Shown here one piece after another: positions 1 through 10,186 of a stretch of 64,000 bases of DNA. The notes under the pieces are model-generated. The model searched no databases and was not told where the DNA came from. It saw nothing but the letters and a program-made list of their open reading frames with translations. The DNA is taken from positions 3,760,001-3,824,000 of the forward strand of contig NZ_CP128846.1 of assembly GCF_030388665.1 (NCBI RefSeq). The letters are read 5' to 3'. This DNA is from Streptomyces flavofungini. GTDB taxonomy: Bacteria; Actinomycetota; Actinomycetes; Streptomycetales; Streptomycetaceae. The position numbers and the translations under genes are program-made. The number at the start of each line of letters is the position of its first letter. Within the stretch, counting starts at the first letter, position 1.

Positions 1-247
1 GGCCCGGCATGCCGCGCAGGGAGCCGAAGGGCCCGGAGGCGTCGAGGGCGAGGCGGGCCTTCTTGCGCATGCCGCGCCCGACCGTCATCCGCTCGATGGC
101 GACGCCGGCCGCGGCGCCCGCTGCGATGACTCCTATGGCGGCGCCGGCGATACCGGCCCGCCGCCAATTGCTGCCCGCCGCACCGGTGGCCCCGGCCGCT
201 TCGGCCACCAGGTCCACGGCGGCCGCCCCCGTGCTGCCCTCGCCCAC
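1..247 (-). CDS. N-terminal part of a probable alpha/beta hydrolase (partial)
   Basis: Only the first 82 residues are inside the window. A GTG start at 247 has a strong GAGGAG ribosome-binding site 6 bases upstream, overlapping the end of alr, so the gene is probably translated in the same operon. The visible protein has a small-residue hydrophobic stretch at about residues 31-50 that could be a membrane anchor or signal, followed by a basic segment. I see no catalytic motif in this fragment. The hydrolase call rests on remembered Streptomyces gene order, where a hydrolase and then the TsaE/TsaB genes follow alr. The reading frame is well supported and the function is an inference. Confidence 0.5.
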   Translation of the reverse strand, partial: MGEGSTGAAAVDLVAEAAGATGAAGSNWRRAGIAGAAIGVIAAGAAAGVAIERMTVGRGMRKKARLALDASGPFGSLRGMPG

Positions 248-260
248 GTGCCGCTCCTCT

Positions 261-1421
261 TCAGTCGTCGCTGCCGTTGTGCCGCTCGTCGAGATAGACG
301 CGCGGAACACGGGAACCGATGCGAGTCACGATCTCGTACGCGATGGTGCCGGCCGCACGTGCCCAGTCCTCGGCGGTCGGCTCACCCCGGTCACCGGACC
401 CGAAGAGCACCGCCTCCGCTCCGACCTCGGGCTCGTCGCCCCCCAGGTCGACCACGAACTGGTCCATGGCGATGCGCCCCGCGGCGGTACGCCGCTTGCC
501 GCCGACCAGCACGGGTCCGGAGCCGGACGCGTGCCGGGGGATGCCGTCGCCGTATCCGGCCGGAACCAGGCCGAGGGTGGTGGCGACGGGGGTGGTGTAG
601 TGGTGGCCGTAGCTCACGCCGTGGTCGGCGGGGGCGTGCTTGACCGAGGCCAGGGCGGCGGCGACCGTCATGACGGGCCGCAGCCCGAAGTCCTGCGGGG
701 TGCCGATCTCGGGGCTGGGCGAGACGCCGTACATGGCGATCCCAGGCCGAACAAGATCGAAGTGCGCCTCGGGAACAGTCAGAGTGGCCGGTGAATTGGC
801 GATGTGCCGAACCTCGGGCCGTACCCCCTCCCCCTCCGCGTGGGCGAGCATCTCCCGAAACACCTCGAGCTGGCTCTTGATGGACGGGTGCCCCGGCTCA
901 TCGGCGCAGGCGAAGTGGGACCACAGCCCGGTCACCTTCACGAGCCCGTCCGCCTCGGCGCGCAGGGCGGCGGCGACCAGTTCGGGCCAGTCCTCCGGCA
1001 TGCAGCCGTTGCGGCCGAGCCCGGTGTCCGCCTTCAGCTGGACCCGGGCCGTACGCCGGGCGGCGCGGGCGGCAGCGGTGACCTCGCGCAGGGACCACAT
1101 GCCGCTCACCGTCACGTCCACGTCGGCCTCGACGGCTTCGCGCCAGGGGCCGCCCGGGGTCCAGAGCCAGCACAGCACGCGGCCGCCGACACCGGCCGCG
1201 CGCAGGGCGAGCGCCTCCTCCGGGGTGGCGGTGCCGACCCAGGTGGCGCCCGCCTCCAGGGCCGCGCGGGCGCACGGGATCATGCCGTGGCCGTAGCCGT
1301 CCGCCTTCACCACCGCCATGAAGGCGGCCTCGGGGGCGTGGGCACGGAGCGTACGCACGTTGGCCCTCAGGGCGGCGAGGTCGATCTCGGCGCGGACGCG
1401 CGGCAGTGCAGTCTCAGTCAT
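261..1421 (-). CDS. alr: Alanine racemase
   Basis: This PLP enzyme interconverts L- and D-alanine in the cytoplasm and supplies D-Ala for peptidoglycan. The 386-residue protein has the PLP-lysine motif VVKADGYGHG with Lys39, a central TIM-barrel-type sequence including KADTGLGRNG, and the motif YGHHYTT near residue 270, which carries the second catalytic base, a tyrosine. Length is normal for bacterial Alr. The frame is open further upstream, but homology begins at the ATG at 1421 (MTETALP). Upstream of this ATG there is only a weak ribosome-binding site. The gene lies between nnr and the hydrolase on the same strand. Confidence 0.95.
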   Translation of the reverse strand: MTETALPRVRAEIDLAALRANVRTLRAHAPEAAFMAVVKADGYGHGMIPCARAALEAGATWVGTATPEEALALRAAGVGGRVLCWLWTPGGPWREAVEADVDVTVSGMWSLREVTAAARAARRTARVQLKADTGLGRNGCMPEDWPELVAAALRAEADGLVKVTGLWSHFACADEPGHPSIKSQLEVFREMLAHAEGEGVRPEVRHIANSPATLTVPEAHFDLVRPGIAMYGVSPSPEIGTPQDFGLRPVMTVAAALASVKHAPADHGVSYGHHYTTPVATTLGLVPAGYGDGIPRHASGSGPVLVGGKRRTAAGRIAMDQFVVDLGGDEPEVGAEAVLFGSGDRGEPTAEDWARAAGTIAYEIVTRIGSRVPRVYLDERHNGSDD

Positions 1422-1489
1422 CGCGCCCAAGTCTCTCAGAGCCCCGCCTGACCGGGGCCCCGCACCCGTCCCACCCCGGCCCCGCAGCC

Positions 1490-3013
1490 TTACCCCCGCA
1501 CGTCCCGCCAAGCCAGCGGCACGGCGTCCGCCACGTCCTGGGCCCCCACCGGCGCCCCCTCAGCCGCGAGCCGCGCGGCGAGCCCGTGCAGGAACGCCCC
1601 CACGGCCCCCGCGTCCCGAGCCCCGAGCCCCGCCGCGAGCAACGACCCCGAAAGCCCCGAGAGAACGTCCCCGCTCCCGGCCGTGGCCAGCCACGACGTA
1701 CCGGTCGGATTGACCCGCACGACCCCGCCCCCGCCCCCGCCCCCGCCCCCGCCCGGCGAGGCGACCAACGTGGTCGACCCCTTCAACAGCACCGTGGCCC
1801 CGTACCGATCCGAAAGCTCCCGCACGGCATCGAGCCGCGCCGCCTCGACCTCGTCCCGGGACACCCCGAGCAACGCGGCCGCCTCACCGGCGTGCGGCGT
1901 GAGCAGGGTGGGCGCGGCCCGCCCCCGCACGGCGTCGCGGTCGACGAGACGCAGCCCGTCGGCGTCGATGAGGACGGGCACGTCGGCGGCCACGACGTCA
2001 CGCAGCCGCCCCGCGTCGTCCCCGAGCCCCGGCCCGGCCACCCAGGCCTGCACCCGCCCGGCCTTGGCGGGCGGCCCGTCGGACACCAGGGCCTCGGGGA
2101 AGCGGGCGATGACGGCGTCGGCGGCGGGCCCGACGTACCGCACGGCTCCGGCCCCGCCGCGCAGGGCACCGGCGACGGCGAGGACGGCGGCGCCCGGGTA
2201 GCGGGCAGACCCGGCGACGACCCCGACGACCCCGCGCCGGTACTTGTCGCTCTCGGCGCCGGGCACGGGCAACAGCCGCTCGACGTCGACGTACTGAAGG
2301 GCTTCGAGCCCGGCTTCGTACCGGCTGAGCTCGCCGTCGAGCCCGATGCCGACGAGCCGGACGGCCCCGGCGTGCTCCCGCCCGGGGTCGACGAGCAGTC
2401 CGGGCTTGTACGTCCCGAAGGTCACGGTCGCGTCGGCGCGCACGGCGTCCCCGGGCACCTGTCCGGTGTCGGCGTCGACGCCGCTGGGCAGGTCGACGGA
2501 GACGATCAGGGCACCGGAGTCCGTGGCGGCGCGGACGAGCCGGGCGGCGGCGGGCCGCAGCCCACCCTTGCCGCCGATGCCGACGATGCCGTCGACGACG
2601 AACTGGGCCCCCTGGACCGCGTCGAGCGCAGCCTCCGAGACGACATCCCCGCTCCCCCCGGCGCCCCCGGCGCTCCCGCGCCCCCCACCGCCCCCCACAG
2701 CCTCGACAACCCGCCCCCCAGTCCTCCGAAACGCAGCGAGCCCACCCCCATGCACCCGCTCCGGAGCAAGCAGCACCGCAGTCACCCCGGCACCACGCCG
2801 AGCGAGCCGAGCCCCGGCGTACAGGGCGTCACCCCCGTTGTCCCCACTGCCGACGAGGAGCACGACGCGCGCCCCGTACACCTTGCCGAGCAACTGCGCG
2901 CAGGCCACGGCGAGTCCGGCGGCGGCGCGCTGCATCAGGGCGCCGTCGGGGACGCGGGCCATGAGGGCACGCTCGGCGGCTCGGACACTCTCCACGCTGT
3001 ACGCGGTACGCAT
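1490..3013 (-). CDS. nnr: Bifunctional NAD(P)HX epimerase / ADP-dependent NAD(P)HX dehydratase
   Basis: This fused repair enzyme restores damaged, hydrated NADH and NADPH. The 507-residue protein starts at ATG 3013 (MRTAYSVES). The N-terminal YjeF epimerase domain, about residues 1-215, has the motif GSGDNGGDAL. The C-terminal kinase-like dehydratase domain, about 225-505, has LTPHAGEAAAL and the nucleotide-binding ATAGSGDVLSG. Two glycine-rich insertions stand out: one of about 17 residues in the epimerase domain, and a run of nine glycines near residue 425 encoded by a tandem CCCCCG repeat. It lies downstream of acpS and glmS on the same strand. Confidence 0.92.
   Translation of the reverse strand: MRTAYSVESVRAAERALMARVPDGALMQRAAAGLAVACAQLLGKVYGARVVLLVGSGDNGGDALYAGARLARRGAGVTAVLLAPERVHGGGLAAFRRTGGRVVEAVGGGGGRGSAGGAGGSGDVVSEAALDAVQGAQFVVDGIVGIGGKGGLRPAAARLVRAATDSGALIVSVDLPSGVDADTGQVPGDAVRADATVTFGTYKPGLLVDPGREHAGAVRLVGIGLDGELSRYEAGLEALQYVDVERLLPVPGAESDKYRRGVVGVVAGSARYPGAAVLAVAGALRGGAGAVRYVGPAADAVIARFPEALVSDGPPAKAGRVQAWVAGPGLGDDAGRLRDVVAADVPVLIDADGLRLVDRDAVRGRAAPTLLTPHAGEAAALLGVSRDEVEAARLDAVRELSDRYGATVLLKGSTTLVASPGGGGGGGGGGVVRVNPTGTSWLATAGSGDVLSGLSGSLLAAGLGARDAGAVGAFLHGLAARLAAEGAPVGAQDVADAVPLAWRDVRG
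1727..1757. repeat. Short tandem CCCCCG hexamer tract inside nnr
   Basis: Four to five copies of a GC-only hexamer (CCCCCG on the plus strand) encode the nine-glycine run of the NAD(P)HX dehydratase domain. The unit is 6 bp, so gain or loss of whole units keeps the frame and changes glycine number by two. Slippage of single C residues would break the frame. Confidence 0.7.
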
Positions 3014-3099
3014 GCCCCAAGTCTCCCGCACGGAAGGAAACCCCACGCGTTCACGAGACACCCCCCTCAGCACCCCTGCGCGGCGCCCCGCTCCCCCCA

Positions 3100-3468
3100 C
3101 TACCCCTCAGCGATCACCACAGCGGAAGCGACCCCCGCGTCATGGCTCAGCGAGACATGCCACCCCCGAACCCCCAGGGCCTCGGCCCGAGCGGCCACGG
3201 TCCCAAAGACGCGCAGCCGAGGCTGCCCACTGTCCTCGACGTACACCTCGGCGTCGGTCCACCGCAGCCCGGCGGGAGCGCCCAGGGCCTTGGCGAGAGC
3301 CTCTTTCGCGGCGAAGCGGGCGGCGAGGGAGGCGACGCCGCGCGGCTCCCCGCCGGCCAGGAACAACTCCGGCTCGACGAAGAGCCGTTCCCGCATTCCG
3401 GGGGTCCGCTCAAGGGAGGCGGCGAACCGCTCGATCTCGGCAACGTCGATCCCGACCCCGATAATCAC
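3100..3468 (-). CDS. acpS: Holo-[acyl-carrier-protein] synthase
   Basis: AcpS transfers 4'-phosphopantetheine from CoA to a serine of acyl carrier protein and so activates fatty-acid synthesis. The 122-residue protein has the usual AcpS length. It begins with the metal-binding motif [12 protein letters not shown] and carries the second signature [12 protein letters not shown] at about residues 69-80. The start is GTG at 3468; a GGAG ribosome-binding site overlaps the glmS stop codon, with only 4 bases between the genes, so translation is probably coupled. The product uses CoA, the pathway that coaA just upstream initiates. Confidence 0.95.
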   Translation of the reverse strand: MIIGVGIDVAEIERFAASLERTPGMRERLFVEPELFLAGGEPRGVASLAARFAAKEALAKALGAPAGLRWTDAEVYVEDSGQPRLRVFGTVAARAEALGVRGWHVSLSHDAGVASAVVIAEG

Positions 3469-3472
3469 AAAC

Positions 3473-5320
3473 TCACTCCACAGTCACCGACTTGGCCAGA
3501 TTCCGAGGCTGATCCACCTCGTTGCCCCGGGCCACGGCCAGCTCGCAGGCGAAGACCTGCAAGGGCACCGTGGCGACCAGGGGCTGAAGCAGCGTAGGCG
3601 TAACGGGCACGCGGATCAGATGGTCGGCGTACGGCACGACGGCGTCGTCGCCGTCCTCGGCGATCACGATGGTGCGGGCGCCCCGGGCCCGGATCTCCTG
3701 GATGTTGGAGACGATCTTGTCGTGGAGGACGGAGCGCCCGCGGGGCGAGGGCACGACCACGACGACGGGCAGGCCCGCCTCCACGAGGGCGATGGGCCCG
3801 TGCTTGAGCTCCCCGGCGGCGAAGCCCTCCGCGTGCATGTAGGCGAGTTCCTTGAGCTTGAGGGCGCCTTCGAGGGCGACGGGATACCCCACGTGCCGCC
3901 CGAGGAAGAGCACGGTCCCGGCCCCGGCGAGGGAGCGGGCGAGCGCGCGGACCGGCTCCATCCCGGCGAGCACCCGCTCGACGGCGTCGCCGATGTCGGC
4001 CAGGTCCCGGACGACGCCGAGCACTTCGTCGCCCCACTTGGTGCCGCGGACCTGACCGAGGTAGAGGGCGACCAGGTAGCAGGCGACGAGCTGGGTGAGG
4101 AACGCCTTCGTGGAGGCGACGGCGACCTCGGGCCCGGCGTGGGTGTAGAGGACGGCGTCGGACTCGCGCGGAATCGTGGAGCCGTTGGTGTTGCAGATGG
4201 CGAGGACGCGGGAGCCCTGCTCACGGGCGTGCCGCAGCGCCATCAAGGTGTCCATGGTCTCGCCGGACTGGGAGACGGCGATGACGAGGGAGCGGGCGTC
4301 GAGGATCGGATCGCGGTAGCGGAACTCGCTGGCGAGCTCCACCTCGCAGGGCAGCCGCGTCCAGTGCTCGATGGCGTACTTGGCGATGAGCCCGGCGTGG
4401 AAGGCGGTCCCGCAGGCGACGACCACGACCTTGTCGACCTCGCGCAGCTCGGCGGCGGGGATGCGCAGCTCGTCGAGGGTGAGCGCGCCGTCGAGGCCGA
4501 TGCGGCCGAGCAGGGTGTCGGCGACGGCGCGCGGCTGCTCGGCGATCTCCTTGTGCATGAAGGAGGCGTACCCGCCCTTCTCGGCGGCGGCCGCGTCCCA
4601 GTCGACGCGGAAGTGCCGCACCTGGGCGGGGCGCCCTTCGAAGTCGGTGACGACGACCTCGTCCCGGCGCACCTCGACGACCTGGTCCTGGCCGAGCTCG
4701 ATGGCGGACCGGGTGTGCGCGATGAAGGCGGCGACGTCGGAGGCGAGGAAGGCCTCGCCCTCGCCGACGCCGACCACGAGGGGCGAGTTCCGGCGCGCCC
4801 CCACCACCACGTCCGGGGCGTCGGCGTGCACGGCGACCAGCGTGAACGCGCCCTGGAGGCGTCGGCAGACCAGCCGCATGGCCTCGGCGAGGTCGGCGCG
4901 GCCGGAGAACTCCTCGGCGAGGAGGTGGGCGACGACCTCGGTGTCGGTCTCGGAGCCGAGGACGTGCCCGCGTTCGGCCAGCTCGGCGCGGAGGGCGGCG
5001 AAGTTCTCGATGATGCCGTTGTGGACGACGGCGACGCGCCCGGCGTTGTCGAGGTGAGGGTGGGCGTTGGCGTCGGTGGGGCCGCCGTGGGTGGCCCAGC
5101 GGGTGTGTCCGATGCCGGTGGCGCCCGCCGGGAGCGGCCGGTCCACCAGCGCCTTCTCCAGGTTGACGAGCTTGCCGGACTTGCGGGCCGAGGCGATCCG
5201 GCCGTCGGCGAGTACGGCCACTCCGGCCGAGTCGTATCCCCGGTACTCCAGCCGTCTCAGCCCGGCGAGCACCACTTCCAGCGCCGACTGCGAGCCGACA
5301 TATCCGACAATTCCACACAT
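3473..5320 (-). CDS. glmS: Glutamine--fructose-6-phosphate aminotransferase (isomerizing)
   Basis: GlmS makes glucosamine-6-phosphate from fructose-6-phosphate and glutamine, the entry step to UDP-GlcNAc. The 615-residue protein starts with MCGIVGYVG, so Cys2 becomes the N-terminal nucleophile of the glutaminase domain (about 1-235) after methionine removal. Two SIS sugar-isomerase domains follow (about 285-600), with [10 protein letters not shown] and the C-terminal motif [11 protein letters not shown]. The frame is open 15 codons further upstream, but the family requires Cys next to the initiator, so the ATG at 5320 is correct. Its partner glmM lies about 2 kb to the right on the same strand. 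Confidence 0.97.
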   Translation of the reverse strand: MCGIVGYVGSQSALEVVLAGLRRLEYRGYDSAGVAVLADGRIASARKSGKLVNLEKALVDRPLPAGATGIGHTRWATHGGPTDANAHPHLDNAGRVAVVHNGIIENFAALRAELAERGHVLGSETDTEVVAHLLAEEFSGRADLAEAMRLVCRRLQGAFTLVAVHADAPDVVVGARRNSPLVVGVGEGEAFLASDVAAFIAHTRSAIELGQDQVVEVRRDEVVVTDFEGRPAQVRHFRVDWDAAAAEKGGYASFMHKEIAEQPRAVADTLLGRIGLDGALTLDELRIPAAELREVDKVVVVACGTAFHAGLIAKYAIEHWTRLPCEVELASEFRYRDPILDARSLVIAVSQSGETMDTLMALRHAREQGSRVLAICNTNGSTIPRESDAVLYTHAGPEVAVASTKAFLTQLVACYLVALYLGQVRGTKWGDEVLGVVRDLADIGDAVERVLAGMEPVRALARSLAGAGTVLFLGRHVGYPVALEGALKLKELAYMHAEGFAAGELKHGPIALVEAGLPVVVVVPSPRGRSVLHDKIVSNIQEIRARGARTIVIAEDGDDAVVPYADHLIRVPVTPTLLQPLVATVPLQVFACELAVARGNEVDQPRNLAKSVTVE

Positions 5321-5400
5321 AGCGCAAAGCCTACGACGCATATCGACCAAGGTGACGCACCCCACCCGCCCAGCTGTTCAAACAGCCGTAACAATGGAAT

Positions 5401-6408
5401 GTGATCTCTTCGGTCTCAGCGCCCACGAAGGCGCCACGGGGCGCCCACCGGCACAAGCCGGAGGCGACCCCTTATGTCGACCTCACCCGATCCGAGTGGA
5501 GCGCGCTGCGCGAGAAGACGCCGCTGCCGCTCACCGCCGACGAAGTCGAGAAGCTGCGCGGCCTCGGCGACGTCATCGACCTCGACGAAGTCCGTGACAT
5601 CTATCTGCCGCTGTCACGGCTCCTGAATCTGTACGTGGGCGCCACGGACGGCCTGCGCGGCGCCCTGAACACGTTCCTCGGCGAGACCGGCGAGAAGGCC
5701 GCGCAGTCGGGCACGCCGTTCGTGATAGGAGTCGCGGGCTCGGTGGCCGTCGGCAAGTCGACGGTCGCGCGCCTCCTGCAGGCCCTGCTCTCGCGCTGGC
5801 CGGAGCACCCGCGCGTGGAGCTGGTCACCACCGACGGCTTCCTGCTGCCCACCAAGGAGCTGCAGGCCCGCGGCCTGATGTCGCGCAAGGGCTTCCCCGA
5901 GTCGTACGACCGGCGGGCCCTGACCCGCTTCGTCGCCGACATCAAGGCGGGCAAGGACGAGGTGACGGCCCCCGTCTACTCCCACCTGATCTACGACATC
6001 GTGCCCGGCGAGCGCCTCACGGTCCGCCGCCCGGACATCCTCATCGTCGAGGGCCTGAACGTCCTGCAGCCCGCCCTGCCCGGCAAGGACGGCCGCACCC
6101 GCGTGGGCCTCGCCGACTACTTCGACTTCAGTGTGTACGTGGACGCGCGCCCCGAGGACATCGAGCGCTGGTACCTGAACCGCTTCCGCAAGCTGCGCGC
6201 CACGGCCTTCCAGAACCCGTCCTCGTACTTCCGCAAGTACACCCAGGTATCCGAGGAGGAGGCCCTGGACTACGCCCGCACCACCTGGCGGACCATCAAC
6301 AAGGTCAACCTCCTGGAGAACGTGGCCCCGACCCGCGGCCGCGCCACCCTCGTCGTCCGCAAGGGCCCCGACCACAAGGTGCAGCGCCTCAGCCTGCGCA
6401 AGCTCTGA
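5401..6408 (+). CDS. coaA: Pantothenate kinase (type I)
   Basis: CoaA phosphorylates pantothenate in the committed, usually feedback-regulated step of CoA synthesis. The 335-residue protein carries the P-loop [12 protein letters not shown] at about residues 110-121, TTDGFL, and the conserved region around [10 protein letters not shown]. Length matches type I CoaA with a short N-terminal extension. The start is GTG at 5401; the nearby ATG at 5399 is followed at once by TGA. Only about 80 bases separate it from the divergent glmS, so the two promoters must share this gap. Confidence 0.95.
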   Translation: MISSVSAPTKAPRGAHRHKPEATPYVDLTRSEWSALREKTPLPLTADEVEKLRGLGDVIDLDEVRDIYLPLSRLLNLYVGATDGLRGALNTFLGETGEKAAQSGTPFVIGVAGSVAVGKSTVARLLQALLSRWPEHPRVELVTTDGFLLPTKELQARGLMSRKGFPESYDRRALTRFVADIKAGKDEVTAPVYSHLIYDIVPGERLTVRRPDILIVEGLNVLQPALPGKDGRTRVGLADYFDFSVYVDARPEDIERWYLNRFRKLRATAFQNPSSYFRKYTQVSEEEALDYARTTWRTINKVNLLENVAPTRGRATLVVRKGPDHKVQRLSLRKL

Positions 6409-6440
6409 GGGGTGCGTCAGGGCCGCGTTAAGGTGCGGAC

Positions 6441-7391
6441 ATGCTGCATCTGCGCCTGATCACCCCGCCGGACAAGACCGACGGCGTGGTGCGCCTGATC
6501 GAGCAGACGCCGGGCGCCACGCATCTGGCCGTCGTGGCGGGCGCGGCGCGCAACCCCTCGGGCGACATCGTCATGTGCGACGTCGCCCGGGAGGCGGGCG
6601 ACGAGCTGATCGACCGGCTGCGCGGCCTGGAGGTCGACAAGCACGGGTCGATCGCGCTGGAGAACATCGACCTGTCGCTGTCGCTGCGCGCCGACAAGGC
6701 GGAGAACGAGGCACCGGGCGAGAGCGCGGACGCGGTCCTGTGGGAGCACCTGGAGGACGCCACCCACGAGGAGTCCACGCTCTCCGTCACCTACGTCGCC
6801 TTCATCACGCTCGCCACGATGATCGCCGCGTGCGGCGTGGTCCTCGACAACGCCATCCTGATCGTCGGCGCGATGGCGGTGGGCCCGGAGTTCGGGCCGC
6901 TCGCGGGCTTCTGCACGGCGCTCGTGCAGCGCACCCCGCGGCTCGCGCTGCGCTCGCTGATCGCGCTGCTCGTGGGCTTCGCGGTGGCGATGGTGGTGAC
7001 GGCGGGATTCAGCTTCTTCATGGACGCGGTCGACCTGTTCGACGCACAGGCCCTGGACGCCGCCCGCCCGAACACCAACTTCATCTACCGGCCCGACTGG
7101 TTCTCCTTCGTCGTGGCCGTCCTCGCGGGCGCCGCGGGCACGCTCTCGCTGACGTCCGCGAAGTCGGGCGCCCTGGTGGGTGTCGCGATCTCGGTGACGA
7201 CGGTCCCGGCGGCGGCGAACGCCGCGGTCGCCTTCAGCTACGACAAGTACAACCAGGCCTGGGGCTCCACCGAACAGCTGCTCCTGAACCTGCTCGGCAT
7301 CGTCCTCGCCGGTACGTGCACGCTGCTCACCCAGAAGCTGCTCTGGGCGCGGCAGCGCGAACGCACCGCGAGGACACGCGAACTGGGCTAG
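6441..7391 (+). CDS. DUF389 (TIGR00341-type) membrane protein
   Basis: The 316-residue protein has an N-terminal cytoplasmic domain of about 110 residues ([17 protein letters not shown]...) followed by a run of about six hydrophobic segments, including [23 protein letters not shown] and a conserved [13 protein letters not shown] motif. These features match the DUF389 family of uncharacterised bacterial membrane proteins. It starts 32 bases after coaA on the same strand and may be cotranscribed. Its stop codon TAG overlaps the stop codon of the convergent glmM. The biological role is unknown. Confidence 0.82.
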   Translation: MLHLRLITPPDKTDGVVRLIEQTPGATHLAVVAGAARNPSGDIVMCDVAREAGDELIDRLRGLEVDKHGSIALENIDLSLSLRADKAENEAPGESADAVLWEHLEDATHEESTLSVTYVAFITLATMIAACGVVLDNAILIVGAMAVGPEFGPLAGFCTALVQRTPRLALRSLIALLVGFAVAMVVTAGFSFFMDAVDLFDAQALDAARPNTNFIYRPDWFSFVVAVLAGAAGTLSLTSAKSGALVGVAISVTTVPAAANAAVAFSYDKYNQAWGSTEQLLLNLLGIVLAGTCTLLTQKLLWARQRERTARTRELG

Positions 7392-8746
7392 CCCAGCGCC
7401 GACTTCACGACGTCGGCGAGGCGCCCGGCGACGGAGCGGGCCTGCTCGATGTCGGCGGCCTCGACCATCACGCGCACCAGCGGCTCGGTGCCGGAGGGGC
7501 GGAGCAGCACGCGGCCGGTGGCGCCCAGCTCGCGCTCGGCGTCGGCGACGGCAGCGGACAGCTCGGGCGAGGTCTTCACCCGGGACTTGTCGACGTCGGG
7601 GACGTTGATGAGGACCTGCGGCAGGCGCTCCATGACGGCGGCGAGGTCGGCGAGGCTCCGGCCGGTCTCGGCGACGCGGGCCGCGAGGAGCAGGCCGGTG
7701 AGGGTGCCGTCGCCGGTGGTGGCGTGGTCGAGGGCGATGACGTGCCCGGACTGCTCGCCGCCGAGGGCGTAGCCGTGCTCCTTCATCGACTCCAGGACGT
7801 ACCGGTCGCCGACGGCCGTCTGCACGAGGGACAGGCCCGCGCGCTCCATGGCCAGCTTGAAGCCGAGGTTCGACATGACGGTCGCGACAACGGTGTCCTG
7901 GCGCAGCACACCGCGCTCGCGCATGGCGAGGGCGAGGACGGCGAGGATCTGGTCGCCGTCGACCTCCGCGCCGGTGTGGTCCACGGCCAGGCAGCGGTCG
8001 GCGTCGCCGTCGTGGGCGATGCCGAGGTCGGCGCCGTGCTCGACGACGGCGGCCTTGAGCAGGTCGAGGTGGGTGGAGCCGCAGCCGTCGTTGATGTTGA
8101 GGCCGTCCGGCTTGGCGCCGATCGTGATGATCTCGGCACCGGCGCGGGCGAACGCCTCCGGCGAGACCCGCGAGGCCGCGCCGTGCGCCTCGTCAAGGAC
8201 GACCTTGAGCCCGTCGAGACGGTTCGGCAGGACGGCGACGAGGTGGGCCACGTACTGGTCGAAGCCCTCGTCGTAGGTCTTCACACGCCCGACGCCCGCG
8301 CCCGTGGGCCGCTCCCAGGGGGCGCCGGTGCGGTGCTCGTCGTACACGGCCTCGATGCGGTCCTCGAGGTCGTCGGCGAGCTTGTGGCCGCCGCGGGCGA
8401 AGAACTTGATGCCGTTGTCGGGCATCGCGTTGTGGCTGGCGGAGAGCATCACGCCGAGGTCGGCGCCCAGCGCACCGGTGAGATGCGCCACCGCGGGGGT
8501 GGGCAGCACACCGACGCGCAGGACGTCCACGCCCGCGCTGGCGAGGCCCGCGACCACCGCGGCCTCAAGGAACTCCCCGGAAGCGCGCGGATCACGCCCG
8601 ACCACCGCCGTCGGGCGATGACCCTCGAAGGTGCCCGCTTCGGCGAGCACATGCGCCGCGGCGACCGAGAGCCCGAGCGCGAGCTCGGCCGTCAGATCCG
8701 CGTTGGCGACACCGCGCACACCGTCCGTGCCGAAGAGTCGTCCCAC
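7388..8746 (-). CDS. glmM: Phosphoglucosamine mutase
   Basis: GlmM converts glucosamine-6-phosphate to glucosamine-1-phosphate, the step after GlmS. The 452-residue protein opens with [11 protein letters not shown]. It has the phosphoserine loop [12 protein letters not shown] (serine near residue 102), the metal site DGDADRC, and a C-terminal phosphate-binding motif [12 protein letters not shown]. The start is GTG at 8746 with GGAGGA 8 bases upstream. The open frame extends 21 codons further, but those codons have no family similarity. It lies downstream of rpsI, separated by a terminator. Confidence 0.96.
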   Translation of the reverse strand: MGRLFGTDGVRGVANADLTAELALGLSVAAAHVLAEAGTFEGHRPTAVVGRDPRASGEFLEAAVVAGLASAGVDVLRVGVLPTPAVAHLTGALGADLGVMLSASHNAMPDNGIKFFARGGHKLADDLEDRIEAVYDEHRTGAPWERPTGAGVGRVKTYDEGFDQYVAHLVAVLPNRLDGLKVVLDEAHGAASRVSPEAFARAGAEIITIGAKPDGLNINDGCGSTHLDLLKAAVVEHGADLGIAHDGDADRCLAVDHTGAEVDGDQILAVLALAMRERGVLRQDTVVATVMSNLGFKLAMERAGLSLVQTAVGDRYVLESMKEHGYALGGEQSGHVIALDHATTGDGTLTGLLLAARVAETGRSLADLAAVMERLPQVLINVPDVDKSRVKTSPELSAAVADAERELGATGRVLLRPSGTEPLVRVMVEAADIEQARSVAGRLADVVKSALG

Positions 8747-8870
8747 TGCTGTCCTCCGAACATTGAGTGTCGGCTGGTCCTGCGGACGCGGTGACGTCAG
8801 CGGCTCCACCGCACGGTCCCGGACGCTCAGCCTGTCGAACTTCTACCCCAGATCATGGGGTGCTGATAAA

Positions 8871-8911
8871 CGAACGCCCCGACAGCACACAGGGTGCCGC
8901 CGGGGCGTTCG
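8871..8911 (-). terminator. Rho-independent-type terminator after rplM-rpsI
   Basis: Inverted arms CGAACGCCCCG (8871-8881) and CGGGGCGTTCG (8901-8911) flank an 18-19 base loop, 25 bases past the rpsI stop. It separates the ribosomal unit from glmM. Confidence 0.7.
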
Positions 8912-8935
8912 AGAAGTACTAGCAGGCAGCGGTGA

Positions 8936-9460
8936 TTAGCGCTTGCTGTACTGCGGGGCCTTGCGGGCCTTCTTCAGACCGGCCTTCTTGCGCTCGACCG
9001 CACGGTCGTCGCGCTTGAGGAAGCCGGCCTTCTTGAGGGCGCCGCGGTTGTTGTCCACGTCGGCCTCGTTGAGGGCGCGGGCCACGCCGAGGCGCAGGGC
9101 GCCGGCCTGGCCGGAGACGCCGCCACCCGCGATGCGGGCGATGACGTCGTAGCGGTCGTCCAGCTCGAGCACCTTGAAGGGCTCGTTGACTTCCTGCTGG
9201 TGGACCTTGTTCGGGAAGTAGTCCTCGAGCGTCCGCCCGTTGATCTTCCACTTGCCGGTGCCCGGGACGATCCGGACGCGGGCGATGGCGTTCTTGCGAC
9301 GGCCCAGGCCGGCGGCCGGCTGCGGGTCGCCGAAGCGCGCGGCGTTGGACTCCGAGGTGTACTCGCCCTCCACGGGCGCGTCCGACTCGGTGGTGTACGA
9401 CTCGATGTCGATGTTCTCGGCGTTCTCGTCGAGCGGCTGCTCAGCGGTGGTCTCGGCCAC
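8936..9460 (-). CDS. rpsI: 30S ribosomal protein S9
   Basis: S9 binds 16S rRNA in the 30S head, and its C-terminal tail reaches the P-site tRNA. The 174-residue protein has a normal S9 body from about residue 50 ([14 protein letters not shown]) to the C-terminal APQYSKR tail. The first 45 or so residues are acidic and low-complexity, an extension seen in actinobacterial S9. The start is GTG at 9460 with GAGGAG 6 bases upstream. It follows rplM by 42 bases in the usual pair. Confidence 0.96.
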   Translation of the reverse strand: MAETTAEQPLDENAENIDIESYTTESDAPVEGEYTSESNAARFGDPQPAAGLGRRKNAIARVRIVPGTGKWKINGRTLEDYFPNKVHQQEVNEPFKVLELDDRYDVIARIAGGGVSGQAGALRLGVARALNEADVDNNRGALKKAGFLKRDDRAVERKKAGLKKARKAPQYSKR

Positions 9461-9502
9461 GATGCTCCTCAGATTCTTTTTCGTCTTAGGGGGTGGCCGG
9501 AA

Positions 9503-9946
9503 CTACTGCGCGACCTGGGTGATCTCGAACGGGACCGGCTGCTGAGCGCCGTGCGGGTGCTGGTCGCCCGCGTAGACCTTCAGCTTCGAGAGCATCTGAC
9601 GGCCCAGGGTGTTCTTGGGGAGCATGCCCTTGACGGCCTTCTCGACGGCCTTCTCGGGGTTCTTCTCGAGCAGCTCGTCGTAGCGGACCGAACGGAGGCC
9701 GCCCGGGTAGCCAGAGTGGCGGTAGGCCATCTTCTGGGTCTTCTTGTTGCCGGACAGGTGCACCTTGTCGGCGTTGATGATGATGACGAAGTCACCGGTG
9801 TCAACGTGGGGCGCGTAGATCGGCTTGTGCTTGCCCCGCAGGAGGGTGGCGGCAGTCGTCGCCAGGCGTCCCAGGACGACGTCCTGGGCGTCGATGACGT
9901 GCCACTGGCGGGTCACATCGCCGGGCTTGGGGCTGTACGTACGCAC
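9503..9946 (-). CDS. rplM: 50S ribosomal protein L13
   Basis: L13 is an early 50S assembly protein. The 147-residue sequence includes the signatures [31 protein letters not shown] and [20 protein letters not shown]. The frame is open upstream, but homology begins at GTG 9946 (VRTYSPKPG), preceded by GAAGG at about 10 bases. The 240 bases upstream, to the GT87 gene, hold several GC-rich hairpins and presumably the rplM promoter; I cannot place the promoter with confidence. Confidence 0.96.
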   Translation of the reverse strand: MRTYSPKPGDVTRQWHVIDAQDVVLGRLATTAATLLRGKHKPIYAPHVDTGDFVIIINADKVHLSGNKKTQKMAYRHSGYPGGLRSVRYDELLEKNPEKAVEKAVKGMLPKNTLGRQMLSKLKVYAGDQHPHGAQQPVPFEITQVAQ

Positions 9947-10186
9947 GGTTCGTAGCCTTCGCTTCTTCAGAGGTGGGGTTCCCCGGGGTCCAGCTCGGAC
10001 CCAGGGAAAGGGTCCTGACAAGGCCACCTCGGACGATGGACGACAGCCTTGGCGGACCTCGGTGACGCAACCGAGTCCTGCCGCTGGTCATCGGCCCGGT
10101 GGGCCGGTGTAAGAGCCCCTCACGTGAGAATGAGAAAGCCAATACACATAACGAACAGGCAGAATACCCGGGCTGCCCCGTACGGG

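Noticed and set aside
1406..5404. A 1332-codon open frame on the plus strand opposite alr-nnr-acpS-glmS
   Set aside because: It is an antisense shadow caused by high GC. It has no family similarity and four well-supported genes lie on the other strand.
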